This document shows positions 54,484 through 64,000 of a DNA stretch of 64,000 nt, piece after piece. Under the pieces are notes generated by a model. The model did no database searches. It was given only the letters and a program-made list of their open reading frames with translations, and was not told the origin of the DNA. The stretch is taken from assembly GCF_932276165.1 (NCBI RefSeq), contig NC_063991.1, forward strand, positions 3,959,001 through 4,023,000, read 5' to 3'. The DNA is from Plutella xylostella. Its lineage: Eukaryota; Arthropoda; Insecta; Lepidoptera; Plutellidae. Each line of letters opens with the position of its first letter. Positions within the stretch are counted from its first letter, which is position 1. The position numbers and the translations under genes were made by a program.

Positions 54484-57400
54484 ACTTAACGTTTACTTGT
54501 AAAGCGTACCCTTACCTTTTCCTCTATCCCTACCCCTCCTCACGGTCAGGAATTTAATGTTGTGGCCCTTAGGGCTTTAGACATTACTTTCGTGTCCGTG
54601 TATTTCCCTGATCCCCACCCCTCTCACCTCCCATCTTTTTATAATATAATTTCTTCTCTCCCGCAACCTCTTCTGATCATGGGGGACTTTAATGCCCACC
54701 ATACCTCATGGGGTTCATACCATACTGACGCTTTTGCAATCGCCCTCTTAGACATGCTTGATACCTTAGATGTTTGTATTTTAAATGACGGGTCTCCTAC
54801 CCGTCGAGTCCTCCCTCGTCAGAACCCAAAAAGTGCTGTTGATCTCACTTTCTCTTCTCCTCTTCTTTCAACATCAATATTCTGGAGGGTCCTCCCAAAT
54901 ACTTTTGGGAGTGATCATTTTCCCATCTCTATTACTCTTCCTACCAGAACCAGCATTCTTGCTGATACATGTGCCTTCCCAAGGTACATGATAGGCAGGA
55001 ATGAGTGGTCCAACTTCATCACCTCTGTGGAAGATAAACTCAGTCTGATCCAACCCTGTACTAGTGACAACTTTCTTTGCATATATGACCAGTTTGAAAA
55101 AGCTCTAACATCCTTTGCCAAAAATAGAAAATCGCGTAAAGGCCAAAGAGTCTCGCCTCCTTGGTGGGACTCCGACTGCTCCCTGGCTATTGTCGAACGC
55201 AAAAATGCAGAGGATGTTTACATTGCTAATATGAGCATGGACAACTTCATCAACTACAAAAGGATAGCGGCACGTACCAAACGGCTCCTTAAGAAAAAAA
55301 AGAAACAGGGCTGGATCAGATTTTGTGAAAACCTTTCACCTAGGTCTCCCCCTTCTCTGGTGTGGAGATACATTCGCCGATATCGCGGTTCCCTTAACGT
55401 CGAAGATATCTTGAGCAATGATCCCTCTCTATGGCTAGAAGGGTTCAGCGATAAACTGGCTCCACCTTATGTCCCACACTCCAGTGCTCTCCGTCCCCAA
55501 CCAGCTCTCTTACCATCTTCAGACAGATTGGATTCTCCATTTTCTATGGATGAACTCCAATCTGCTTTATCTGGTTTAACTGATTCATCTCCAGGTATTG
55601 ATGGCATCCCATACTCTTTCCTTTCAAAATCAAGCCTCAAGGTCAAGCAGGCCTACTTGGAGCTGATAAACTACTTCCTTGAGTACGGAGTTACTCCATG
55701 CTCTTGGAGTAAGCAAATAGTTGTTCCCATATTGAAGGCCGGAAAAGACCCCCGTGATCCTAACTCCCGACGTCCTATCGCCCTCTCCTCTGCTTTGGCG
55801 AAAATCTTAGAGCACTTAATTAAATGCAGGCTCGAATGGCTAATTGAGAATAGAGGAATCCTAGCCAAAACCCAGTTTGGGTTTAGGAAAGGGATGAGTA
55901 CTCTAGACAGCCTTGCAATACTTACAACAGATATTCACATCGCATTCAAGAGGAAAGAATACCTTGTGGGTGTCTTCCTTGACATAGCGTCTGCCTATGA
56001 TAATGTACTTCTTCCTGTGCTCAGGCAGAAAATGCGCCAGCTGAGCATTCCAGTGAAGCTTACCCGTCTGGTTTGCAGCCTATTCATGGAGAGATCCATC
56101 TACATAAAATCCCCTACCACTTCCCTTGATTCCCCAAAATTTTTTTTGGAAAGGCCTCCCCCAGGGATCGGTCTTAAGTCCCCTCCTTTACACTCTGTAT
56201 ACTTACGATCTAGATAAATCCGTTGACTGCTTCTGCGACATTCTACAGTACGCTGACGACTTGGCCCTCTTTTATGCTTCTCCCTCGTTAGCGGAGACAA
56301 ATGTCCAGCTGAACCTGGCTCTTAGGTACCTCACGGATTGGCTGGATAGACATGGGTTATCTCTTTCTCCCACTAAATGCACAGCAGTGATTTTCACTAG
56401 AAAAAGAAACATCCCAGATCTGGATGTTGTTATTGGAGAGCATTCAATCACTGTGTCAAATAAAGTTAAATTTTTGGGTGTGATTCTGGATTCCAGGCTG
56501 TCGGGTAGCCATCACATGAACTACGTGGCTCAGAAGTGCGAGAGGGGTGTCAACGTCCTCAGGTCACTGTCGGGTGTCTGGTGGGGCGCACATCCATACT
56601 CCCAGAAGCTACTGTACAACGCCATTGTTCGAAGCCACTTTGACTATGCCTCATTTATCCTGGACCCCTGCAACAAGGCTGCATTAGAAAAAATTGATAA
56701 GGTTCAGTACAAGTGTCTTCGAATAGTGTCCGGTGCAATGAAATCTACCCCCACCAATGCCCTTCAGGTTGAGTGTGTCGACCCCCCTCTCTCGCTGCGG
56801 AGACAGTACTTGTGTGACCGGTTTTTCCTCAGGATCTGGCAATCGGAGTCTCACCCGCTATTGTCCAAGCTCGATACCCTTAAGCGGTTATGTCATGCTC
56901 AAGAAACCCATGGCCTTTCCTTCCTTCTCAAATCATTCATTTTTGCTTCCAACCTTCCTCATCCTTCAATTAAATTTAAAATGAACCCTCTGTTTAGTGT
57001 CCCTTATGATGCCCTGGTTTTTCAGCCCAATGTTGTTATGGACATGGGCATTGTGAAAAACGCTCCAGGGGCCGAGAAAACATTGACTCATAAACTCCAG
57101 TCAGAGTGGCCTGGTTGGCTCCCAGTCTTCACAGATGCCTCCAAATTTACAGATAAGAGCAATGTTGGTCTAGCTGTCTGGCTTCCTAAGTATAAAATTA
57201 CTCTTAATTTCAAACTCCCCCCCGAATCCTCAGTCTTCACGGGCGAGGCTACCGCTATTCTGGAGGCACTTCTGTACACTGAGTCTCACAAACTCAACAA
57301 AACTATTATTCTATCAGACTCTTCTAGCTGCTTACATTCAATTATTTCATTTCCTTTTAAATCAAAATCTAAATTCCCTATCATTCTTCAAATTAGACAA

Positions 57401-57892
57401 ACTCTCTTCCGTTGCAAGACTCAGGGTATAGAGGTGGCTATTGCCTGGATACCTGGCCACAGTGGCATCATTGGTAATGAGTGTGCAGATTCCTTCGCTA
57501 AGGATGCCGTTAGCTTGGGCCTGGATACTCATTACCATAATTTTGCCCACGACCTTGCCTCGCTCGCAGGACCGAGGCTTGATAATTCCTGGAAGGAGTA
57601 CTGGGAAGCTTCCAGGAATATTAAAGGTAAGTATTACTCCTTAATCCAACCACATATTCCCAAAAGGCCATGGTTTTTTAGAGCAAGACTCCTAGATAAA
57701 ACCTCCACCTCGACAATCTGCAGACTCCGTCTTGGTCATGCGTGCACGCCTGTGCACTTGGCTAGGATTCGGGTGCGTGATAGTTCGGTTTGTGACTGCG
57801 GCACCAGCGAAGGATCTGTCGACCACCTTTTCTTTGAGTGTCCTAACCTTCAAACCTCCCTCTATGATTTCCTCCCTCCCTCTATCCCATGA
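54484..57892 (+). pseudogene. LINE ORF2, truncated and frameshifted
   Basis: The first part (open through 56217) holds the C-terminal half of the endonuclease (IMGDFNAHH, then an intact GSDHFP) and the start of the reverse transcriptase (RRPIALSS, FGFRKGMS, FLDIASAYDN). A slip at the T8 run 56140-56147 moves the rest to another frame (from about 56145), with GLPQGSVLSPLLY, the catalytic LQYADDL, RNase H motifs (FTDAS, GEATAILEAL, LSDSSS, GHSGIIGNECAD) and a C-terminal CDCG...H...C knuckle. The N-terminal 80-100 residues are missing. Confidence 0.85.
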
Positions 57893-58197
57893 CCTGTAAA
57901 TATCAATTACCTACTAACACTTGTACATACCCCAATCGCTAACATCCTGTATAAATTCTTCAAAACTAACAATATTAAACTATAAATTTGTTTGTGTTCA
58001 TTATAATATACTAACCCTCTGTTTGTGATGTCCCTGTATAAATTGTGTCCGTCTGTTTGTTTCAGGTATTAACCTTGTAAATATCTTTAAATCTCCACCG
58101 TAAAGACAGCAATTTACATAGTGTGTACCTTAACACAATCGTTTTTTGGCCGAATTTGCTGTGTTAGTCACACACGGCATACAGCCACAAACAAAGA
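54484..58197 (+). mobile_element. 5'-truncated LINE with RNase H
   Basis: It starts inside the endonuclease domain and runs to a 3' end reading AAAGATTGATTGAA, with no poly(A), directly abutting the leader region of gene E. The protein is the same general type as the 3107-8173 LINE but a distant family. Confidence 0.8.
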
Positions 58198-58214
58198 TTG
58201 ATTGAACCTTAAAG

Positions 58215-58272
58215 CTAATAAATGATAATTTCACCGATAGTCTGCTGAATAAAGTGTTTAGCACTGCATTGG
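58215..58272 (+). other. Non-coding first exon of gene E
   Basis: Reads CACCGATAGTCTGCTGAATA ... GCATTGG, then the donor GTAAGAAT. The LINE 3' end lies only about 20 bp upstream, so the ancestral promoter flank seen before the other copies has been replaced. Confidence 0.5.
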
Positions 58273-58279
58273 GTAAGAA

Positions 58280-58312
58280 TCCTTACTAATATTATAAATG
58301 CGAAAGTAACTG

Positions 58313-58355
<43 letters not shown>

Positions 58356-58506
58356 TACTCTTTCACGCCAAAACTACTGAACGGATTTGAATGAAATTTG
58401 GTATACATAAGGTCTAGACCCTGGGAAAGAACATAGGCTACTTTTTATCCCGGAATTCCCACGGGAAAACTTTTTGAGGCGAAGCGGAGCTCGCGGGAAC
58501 AGCTAG
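58280..58506 (+). mobile_element. Helitron-like insert with (TGTC)n
   Basis: Starts TC, ends CTAG, and sits between A and T with no target duplication. The paralogue at 41886-41900 reads AAGAATAGTTTTAT without it. A GC-rich imperfect palindrome (GCGGAGCTCGC) lies about 10 bases before the end. A (TGTC)n array (58313-58353) lies inside. All these are Helitron traits (family knowledge). It lies 7 bp into the first intron of gene E. Confidence 0.75.
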
Positions 58507-59034
58507 TAGTTTTATAAAACCTTCATACTTACTTCTGGTCTTGAGGTTAGCTTTTCCTCCATTTGTTTGCTAAATCTATGCTACACACAAGAGTGAATAT
58601 GTGGCAGAATGTAGAGTTGTCGGTGGCTGTAGGCTCAGTGGAAGTGAGAGAGCCTGCAGAGGTCTTTAATTAGCAGGTGGTAGGGGGTGAGGGCGGCCTT
58701 CCTTTTCAAATGCTATATGAGTGTTTGTTTGTGGCCTCCTATTCAAAAAGTCTATATTGTTTTAGATCTAAATCTGGTGCAGTACCTAAACAGATTATCA
58801 TGCTACAGTCTATTGAATTTTTGTAAAATTATGAACTATAAATCTTCTTGCATGTTATGAAAACTGGTAGAAAATGGTTCTGAATACCTACTTACTATTT
58901 TTCCCACCTTTTACACTCATAAATGTATTTCTGCAATAAAGGATTATATTGATGCCGTTTCTGAAGGCACAAATTCTAATTTTAGGCTGTCATAACCTTA
59001 TATACATTCTTTGTTTATAATCAGGCTGTATGAG

Positions 59035-59258
59035 TGTTACTGTTAGTGAGTGGACTGATGGTCGGTGGAGCAGAAGAGTGGAGACCACGTACCGGTAGCG
59101 TTTGGCGGCCCCACGCGAGATGGACAGACAATATGGTCAAGTCCACGGGGAAGCACTGGATGCGGGCCGCCTCAGATCGGACAAGGTGGAAATCATTGGG
59201 GGAGGCCTATGTTCAGCAGTGGAAGTCCTATGGCTGAGATGATGATGACGATGATGAG
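59035..59258 (+). mobile_element. LINE 3'-end fragment, gene E copy
   Basis: The same ancestral insertion as 15304-15536 and 42413-42668, with an AYVQQW-type C-terminus and GATGATGATGACGATG tail. It is interrupted by a small deletion near 59095. Confidence 0.75.
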
Positions 59259-59424
59259 TATTAAGTCAAATCTCATATTTCACTGGCAACATTTCTAGTT
59301 TTACATCGCTAAAATTAAATTTTGTGCCTTCAGAATATATTTCATTATACTACTTAGTTTGAAGTCATTAATTGCTATTTGAATATATTTCTCATGTTTT
59401 AGTTGTACGAAACCACACTATAAG

Positions 59425-62400
59425 ATGGAGGATGGCATGGACATAGAGGAACATGATCTGTTGAACAACCCTACTGTGAGGAGCGTGTTTCCAGATCTTG
59501 CCGTTCTCAAACAAGAAATAATTGATTTTGATACAAATGAAGGTGTAGCACCAGGTTTGTAATTTGAATGCTCTGTTAAGGATATATTTATATTATACAA
59601 CTCTGTTTAAAAATTATAGGGAAAAGATCAATTAAACACAAAATCTTTGTAATTCATCAAAATGTATTTTATCACAATTATATTATCAAAGTATGCTCCT
59701 TCAGAAACGATACACATACGCCAACAAATAATCTAATCATCAAAACATTTTTTTAAACAATGTTCCTGGAACGAGTTTAAATCTCGCAGCGAATTCAGCT
59801 TTTAAAAAAAATATTGGATAATTATTTGGCATATTTGTATCGTTTCTAAAGGAACATACTTCATGTGGTTTAGGTAGGCCTAGACGTAAAGATGCGCGAT
59901 TATCACTAACCATAATCGAATAATTCGATTATAGACTTTATTCACGACACTTACACTCATGACACTTAAACTCTGCCAAAACACATTCTGAGCTACCACA
60001 AAAAACTTTAAACACTGTTTAACTAGTGTTTAAAACGACATTTGACAGATTTTGTTGGCGTTTGACAGCGCTAAACATCTGTTGAACACTGTCCAAGTTT
60101 TTGTGGTGAGGCCTATTAATTTTGTATGTCAATAATTGTAATACTTAACTAGAATTGTTCACTGTTTGGAAGCAACTGGTTCCTGACACACAGGTCACCC
60201 TAGTTTAGGAACCAGGGCTACCCCACCTTGTATGTTTTAACTTATTACAATAAAGATATGTTTATGTATTCATATCCTCTTATTCTAATTTCCTCTTCTC
60301 TATTTTCCTCTTATTCGAATAGTGTCATTTGATCATTCGATTATCAAAATTTGTGGTTCACTGGTTTGCAAATTCGATTATTGATATTAGTGGTATCAAA
60401 CCATTCGATTGTTGCTGTCATTCATAATCGCCCATCATTAGCCTAGACCTAGGCTACCACCGCATGCAGTTTGTCGTAGGTACTTACTACTTACTGGACA
60501 CCCTGTACTAATGAGGAAATATGCTGGCCCGATCAAAGTTTTCTAAGCTATACTCATCTATGGTTGAATGGTGTAGTGGTTAGTGACCCTGACTGGTATC
60601 CCGAAGGTCCTGGGTTCGATTCCCAGCTGATATAAATTGTTAAAGACAGATATTTGTTTGCACTCGGGTCTTGGGTGTGGATATTAATATTTAATATGTA
60701 TCTATGTATTTGTGTAAATGTATCTGGTGTCCGATACCCATATTACAGGCTCTGCCTAGCTTGGGGTCGGATGGTGTGTGTTTTTATGTGATTTTTATTT
60801 TAAAAATTTATCTTCCATCATCATTTCATTCCATTCCATTCTCTGGGAGGGTGTAAGTACCTGCACCGGGCTCTCTCGAGTGGAACCTTTGCATGTCCCC
60901 AAGGTCTAAACTGCCTTCCTAAGCTTGGACCATTTGTCACCACGCTGGTCCACTGCGGGTTGGTGGGTTCACATATCTAGATGTGCTAGATCTAGATATG
61001 CAGGTTTCCTCATGATGTTTTCCTTCACTATAAGAGTGATGGTATACATTGTACTTAAGTTAAAAGAACTCATTGGTACATGTCAGGGCCGGGATTCAAA
61101 CCCGCATCTCTGGCGTTTCTTAATTTACATAATGAAGTAACTGACTGGTGTAGTGGTTAGTGACCCTGATGTAGTGTGGCAACACCTTCCCTCCATACAT
61201 AGGTACCTAATACGTACTTCATATTAATAATAAAGACCATTCGCACATCAACCGTGTTCTTGATTGCTCGCCTCATTACACTGACTGCTATGCCCAAGAT
61301 CGTGGCTGTCGATGATTCCTGGCTGGGGCAGATATTTGTTTAAATACAGATATTTGTACTTGGGTCTTGGGTGTTGATATTATTAAATATATATGTATAT
61401 GAATGTATGTATCTATGTATTTGTGTAGATATATCAGCTGTCCGATACCCATAATACAGGCTCTGCCTAGCTTGGGGTCGGATGGCCGTGTGTGAGATGT
61501 CCCCACATACTTATATTTATTTATTTATAATTATAGCACTCACACTTCTCTCTAACATTCCCCTGCATACATTCATCAGAGAACTCATTCTATCCACAAA
61601 TACATCACATTCTGGTGCTTCGGCGAGCAGGGAGCCGAGCGAGACGGCCGCAAAAATATGGTCGATGCGGTTTTCATACATTTTGATATTTATGTGCATG
61701 AACAGTCAGCTGCATAAGTAGCTATACACTTTTGTACCGTATCAAACTACCTACTAAACAAAACGACAATGGTTGAATGAACAAACAGGAAGTTGGTGAG
61801 TTTGACAAAGGTTCAAAAGTGTTGCTACTTATGCAGCTGACTGTACTTCTAATCCAGTGGCTGACATATCTCTATCTTAACAAAATTGAATGAAACTAAC
61901 ACTAATCTGGCTAACATTTTCACAGCAGTGACAAACCACAGAGCGAATAATAGAATATTTACTCTTTCTTCATTCATATCAAGTATTCATATGACTTATT
62001 TATTTGTAGTTAACATTCAACCTTATTCAGTATAATATTAATTAATATCAATATTCATATCATTCATATAAGCACATTAATTATATATATATTATATCTA
62101 TCCCAAATAAATTTTATTGTACCTTACAGAAACATTTACAACCCTGGAAGTACCAAAGAGAAATAAATACAAATATCAACTTCACAATTTAACGGTCTAC
62201 AGTGGGAATCATCCTACTGAGTGCTCCACTCAAGACCTGGATGTGAAACCTGACCACCTGTGTACTGACATGGATGACACAATAACTGTCAAGCGCAACA
62301 GTTTGACAGAATTTCATGAAGTTGAAACTGAAATCAAGAAGGAATCAGAGAATGTTGTACCAAATGAATTGCCATTTTACAGAAACAGAATTATACTTGG

Positions 62401-63850
62401 CAAGATACAAGTAGATCAGTCTGACGAAGAACGAGAAACTGATGCACCAGGTGACTGTAATAATGTTGTTAACAACAAAACAAACAATGATCAAGATTTG
62501 GCAGTGTCAATATACACTGATGAAAATAGAAGCACGAGGATAACTAAACAGAATTATGAAAAAAAGGAAAAATGTTTGCGAGCGAAAATTATTTTAACAA
62601 ACTGTTATACAACTCTATTGAACAACAACTGTTACTGTGCTCAGTGTGCAGTGTTGTTCCCTACCACTGAAGCGTATAGTGAACATTACACGAGCACACA
62701 CACCGAGACCACTCACTCAAATAAAGCCTCGGCTTCTCTTGTGAAACGTAAACAAATCATATACCCACGTGAGAAAGCATTTGTGTGTGACACCTGCATG
62801 AAAACATTCAGCAAAAAAACCAGCTTGATAAAGCACATTTTAATTCACACTGGCGAAAAGCCATTCGAGAGTGACTTTTGCAAGAAAACATCGAGGCATC
62901 GGTCTGCAATGAAAAGACACAAGTTACTTCACACTGGGGAAATATCTTTCGAGTGTGACATTTGCACGAAAATATTCAGGCACCGGTCTTCTTTGAAAAC
63001 ACACAAGTTACTTCACGCTGGCGAAGAGCCATTCCAGTGTGACATTTGCACGAAAACATTTAGACAAATAAGTCATTTGAAGAACCACAAGTTACATCAC
63101 ACTGGAGAGAAACCTTTCCAGTGTGAAACCTGCAAGAAAACATTCAAATATGTATCAGTTTTAAAACAACACAAGTTAACTCACACTGGCGAAAAGCCAT
63201 TCGAGTGTGACATTTGCAACAAAACATTTAACCAAATAAGAAATTTAAAGAAACACAAGTTACTTCACACTGGCGAAAAGCCATACAAGTGTGACATTTG
63301 CACGAAATCATTCTACCTAAGACATCATTTGCAGCGCCACAAGTTAGTTCACACTGGCGAAAAGGCGTTCCAGTGTGACATTTGCACGAAATCATTTAGC
63401 CAAATATGTCATTTGAAGAGCCACAAGTTAGTTCACAGTGGCGAAACGCCATTCCAGTGTGAAATTTGCATGAAACCATTTAACCAAATAAGTAATTTGA
63501 AGAGCCACAAGTTAGTTCACAGTGGCGAAAAGCCATACAAGTGCGGTAATTGCAAAAAATCGTTTCGGCATTTTAGTACTTTGACAGAGCACGAATTGAT
63601 CCACACGGGAGAAAAGCCGTTCCAGTGTGACATTTGCAAGAAAACATTTAGGCATCGGGGCTCATGGAAAAACCATAAGTTAATTCACACTGGCGAAAAG
63701 CCATTCCAGTGTGACATTTGCACGAAATCATTTAACTATAGAAGTAATCATAACAGGCACATGTTAGTTCACACTGCAGCACAGCCATATGATTCTGATG
63801 CGTCGGAAAAAATGAGAAATCCGGGAAACATGAGGAAACATAGTACATGA
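59425..63850 (+). CDS. C2H2 zinc-finger protein, gene E
   Basis: Coding exon 1 is 59425-59554 (130 nt, donor CCAG-GTTTGT), exon 2 is 62130-63850 (acceptor CCTTACAG), joined in phase 1. The product is about 616 residues: MEDGMDIEEHD start, linker almost identical to B, the divergent CAQC finger and 12 further fingers. The second of these reads FESDFCKKTS: its first zinc Cys is Ser, so it is probably non-functional. Fingers 9-11 closely match the C-terminal fingers of gene A, including the unusual YKCGNCKKSF. The protein ends MRKHST at a TGA that is lost in gene B. The 2.6-kb intron holds SINEs, MITEs and a solo LTR. It is the plus-strand mirror of gene B. Confidence 0.87.
59693..59865. mobile_element. 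170-bp MITE, gene E copy
   Basis: The inverted counterpart of 14697-14868, with the same long inverted ends (AGTATGCTCCTTCAGAAACG). Confidence 0.65.
59943..60277. mobile_element. Insertion of about 330 bp absent from gene B, containing a MITE
   Basis: The gene B intron reads GACTTTATTCATATCC without a break; here that phrase is split with TATTC on both sides (a 5-bp duplication). Inside, 59993-60118 is the CTACCACAAAAAA-type MITE also seen at 2648-2786, and an AATAAA lies near the right edge. The outer ends do not match any family I recognise. Confidence 0.55.
60568..60800 (+). mobile_element. tRNA-derived SINE, family 1
   Basis: The best-preserved copy: A box TGGTGTAGTGGTTAGTGACC, B box GGGTTCGATTCCC, body and GGGGTCGGATGGTGTGTG tail followed by an A/T-rich end. 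Confidence 0.78.
60820..61110 (-). mobile_element. tRNA-derived SINE, family 2
   Basis: The minus-strand counterpart of 13770-14040. Its B box is seen as GATGCGGGTTTGAATCCCG on that strand. Confidence 0.65.
61145..61505 (+). mobile_element. SINE, family 1, split by a solo LTR
   Basis: Left part 61145-61169, right part 61281-61505. The uninterrupted counterpart is 13490-13745. Confidence 0.7.
61170..61280 (+). mobile_element. 111-bp solo LTR
   Basis: Begins TGTAGTG and ends CATTACA, flanked by CTGA (61166-61169, 61281-61284); it contains an AATAAA. The gene B paralogue lacks it. The small size and TG...CA ends fit a solo LTR, although a short MITE cannot be excluded. Confidence 0.6.
61703..61843. 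mobile_element. 140-bp TA-flanked MITE, gene E copy
   Basis: The inverted counterpart of 13154-13293. Its left TA has mutated to AA. Confidence 0.65.
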
Positions 63851-64000
63851 CACGGCGTGAAACAGCGGGATGTCAGTGAGTGTCAGTGGGGCGCGCTGCG
63901 GGCGAGGGCTCGGCCTCCGCCTGTCCCCTCACTGCAGGCAGCGCCGGCGACGCACAGGCCGCGTTGTCGACACGCTCTCCTACACCCACATACAAGCGAC
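63851..64000 (+). repeat. 3'-UTR module, gene E copy (cut by the window edge)
   Basis: Follows the TGA of gene E and matches 618-958 and 11020-11350. Here it is clearly untranslated. Confidence 0.75.

Noticed and set aside
60568..60660. Functional tRNA gene
   Set aside because: A and B boxes are present, but the sequence does not fold into a full cloverleaf and is followed by a SINE body.

Overview
The window looks like repeat-rich accessory chromatin from an insect, almost certainly a ditrysian lepidopteran (inference). The support is: AT-rich DNA, small phase-consistent introns, tRNA-derived SINEs, a (TGTC)n-bearing Helitron-like insert, several LINEs with apurinic endonuclease and RNase H domains, and a local expansion of lineage-specific C2H2 zinc-finger genes. 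Nothing bacterial is present: no operons, ribosome binding sites or CRISPR.

The backbone is a cluster of five related zinc-finger genes with one architecture: a short non-coding first exon, a 39-43 codon acidic exon starting MED and ending in phase 1, then one long exon with a divergent C2H2 finger followed by 7-12 TGEKP-linked fingers. Genes A (962-2429), B (10998-15131), C (20784-23099) and D (29274-32705, broken) lie on the minus strand; gene E (59425-63850) lies on the plus strand. A sixth, orphan copy of the acidic exon (M, 42833-42962, plus strand) has no finger exon of its own. B and C are direct duplicates with shared 3' flanks. M and E are inverted relative to B. Because the copies are so similar, many mobile elements can be defined by comparing filled and empty sites inside the window.

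Between these genes lie a nearly complete two-ORF LINE (3107-8173); a four-exon THAP-domain gene (33914-35722) with a duplicated inverted first exon (41177-41274); an apparently intact Tc1/DD34E transposon in the THAP promoter (35983-37629); two 5'-truncated LINE fragments with a restriction-endonuclease-like C-terminus; and a second LINE broken by a frameshift (54484-58197). Also present are a tiny LTR retroelement with a tRNA-Tyr-type primer site whose 5' LTR was split by a P-like insert that itself holds a long palindrome, a MULE relic with a 9-bp target duplication, a Harbinger relic, a Helitron-like insert, a solo LTR and many MITEs.

The most interesting item is 42998-48526: a 5.5-kb element with matching terminal inverted repeats, a TATA target duplication and subterminal repeats. 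It encodes a 793-residue, six-coding-exon protein of the type usually left as an uncharacterised DUF7869-like family, with a plausible D-D-E/D catalytic set. I read it as an autonomous DNA transposon of an unusual type. All family names rest on motifs read by eye; no database search was run.
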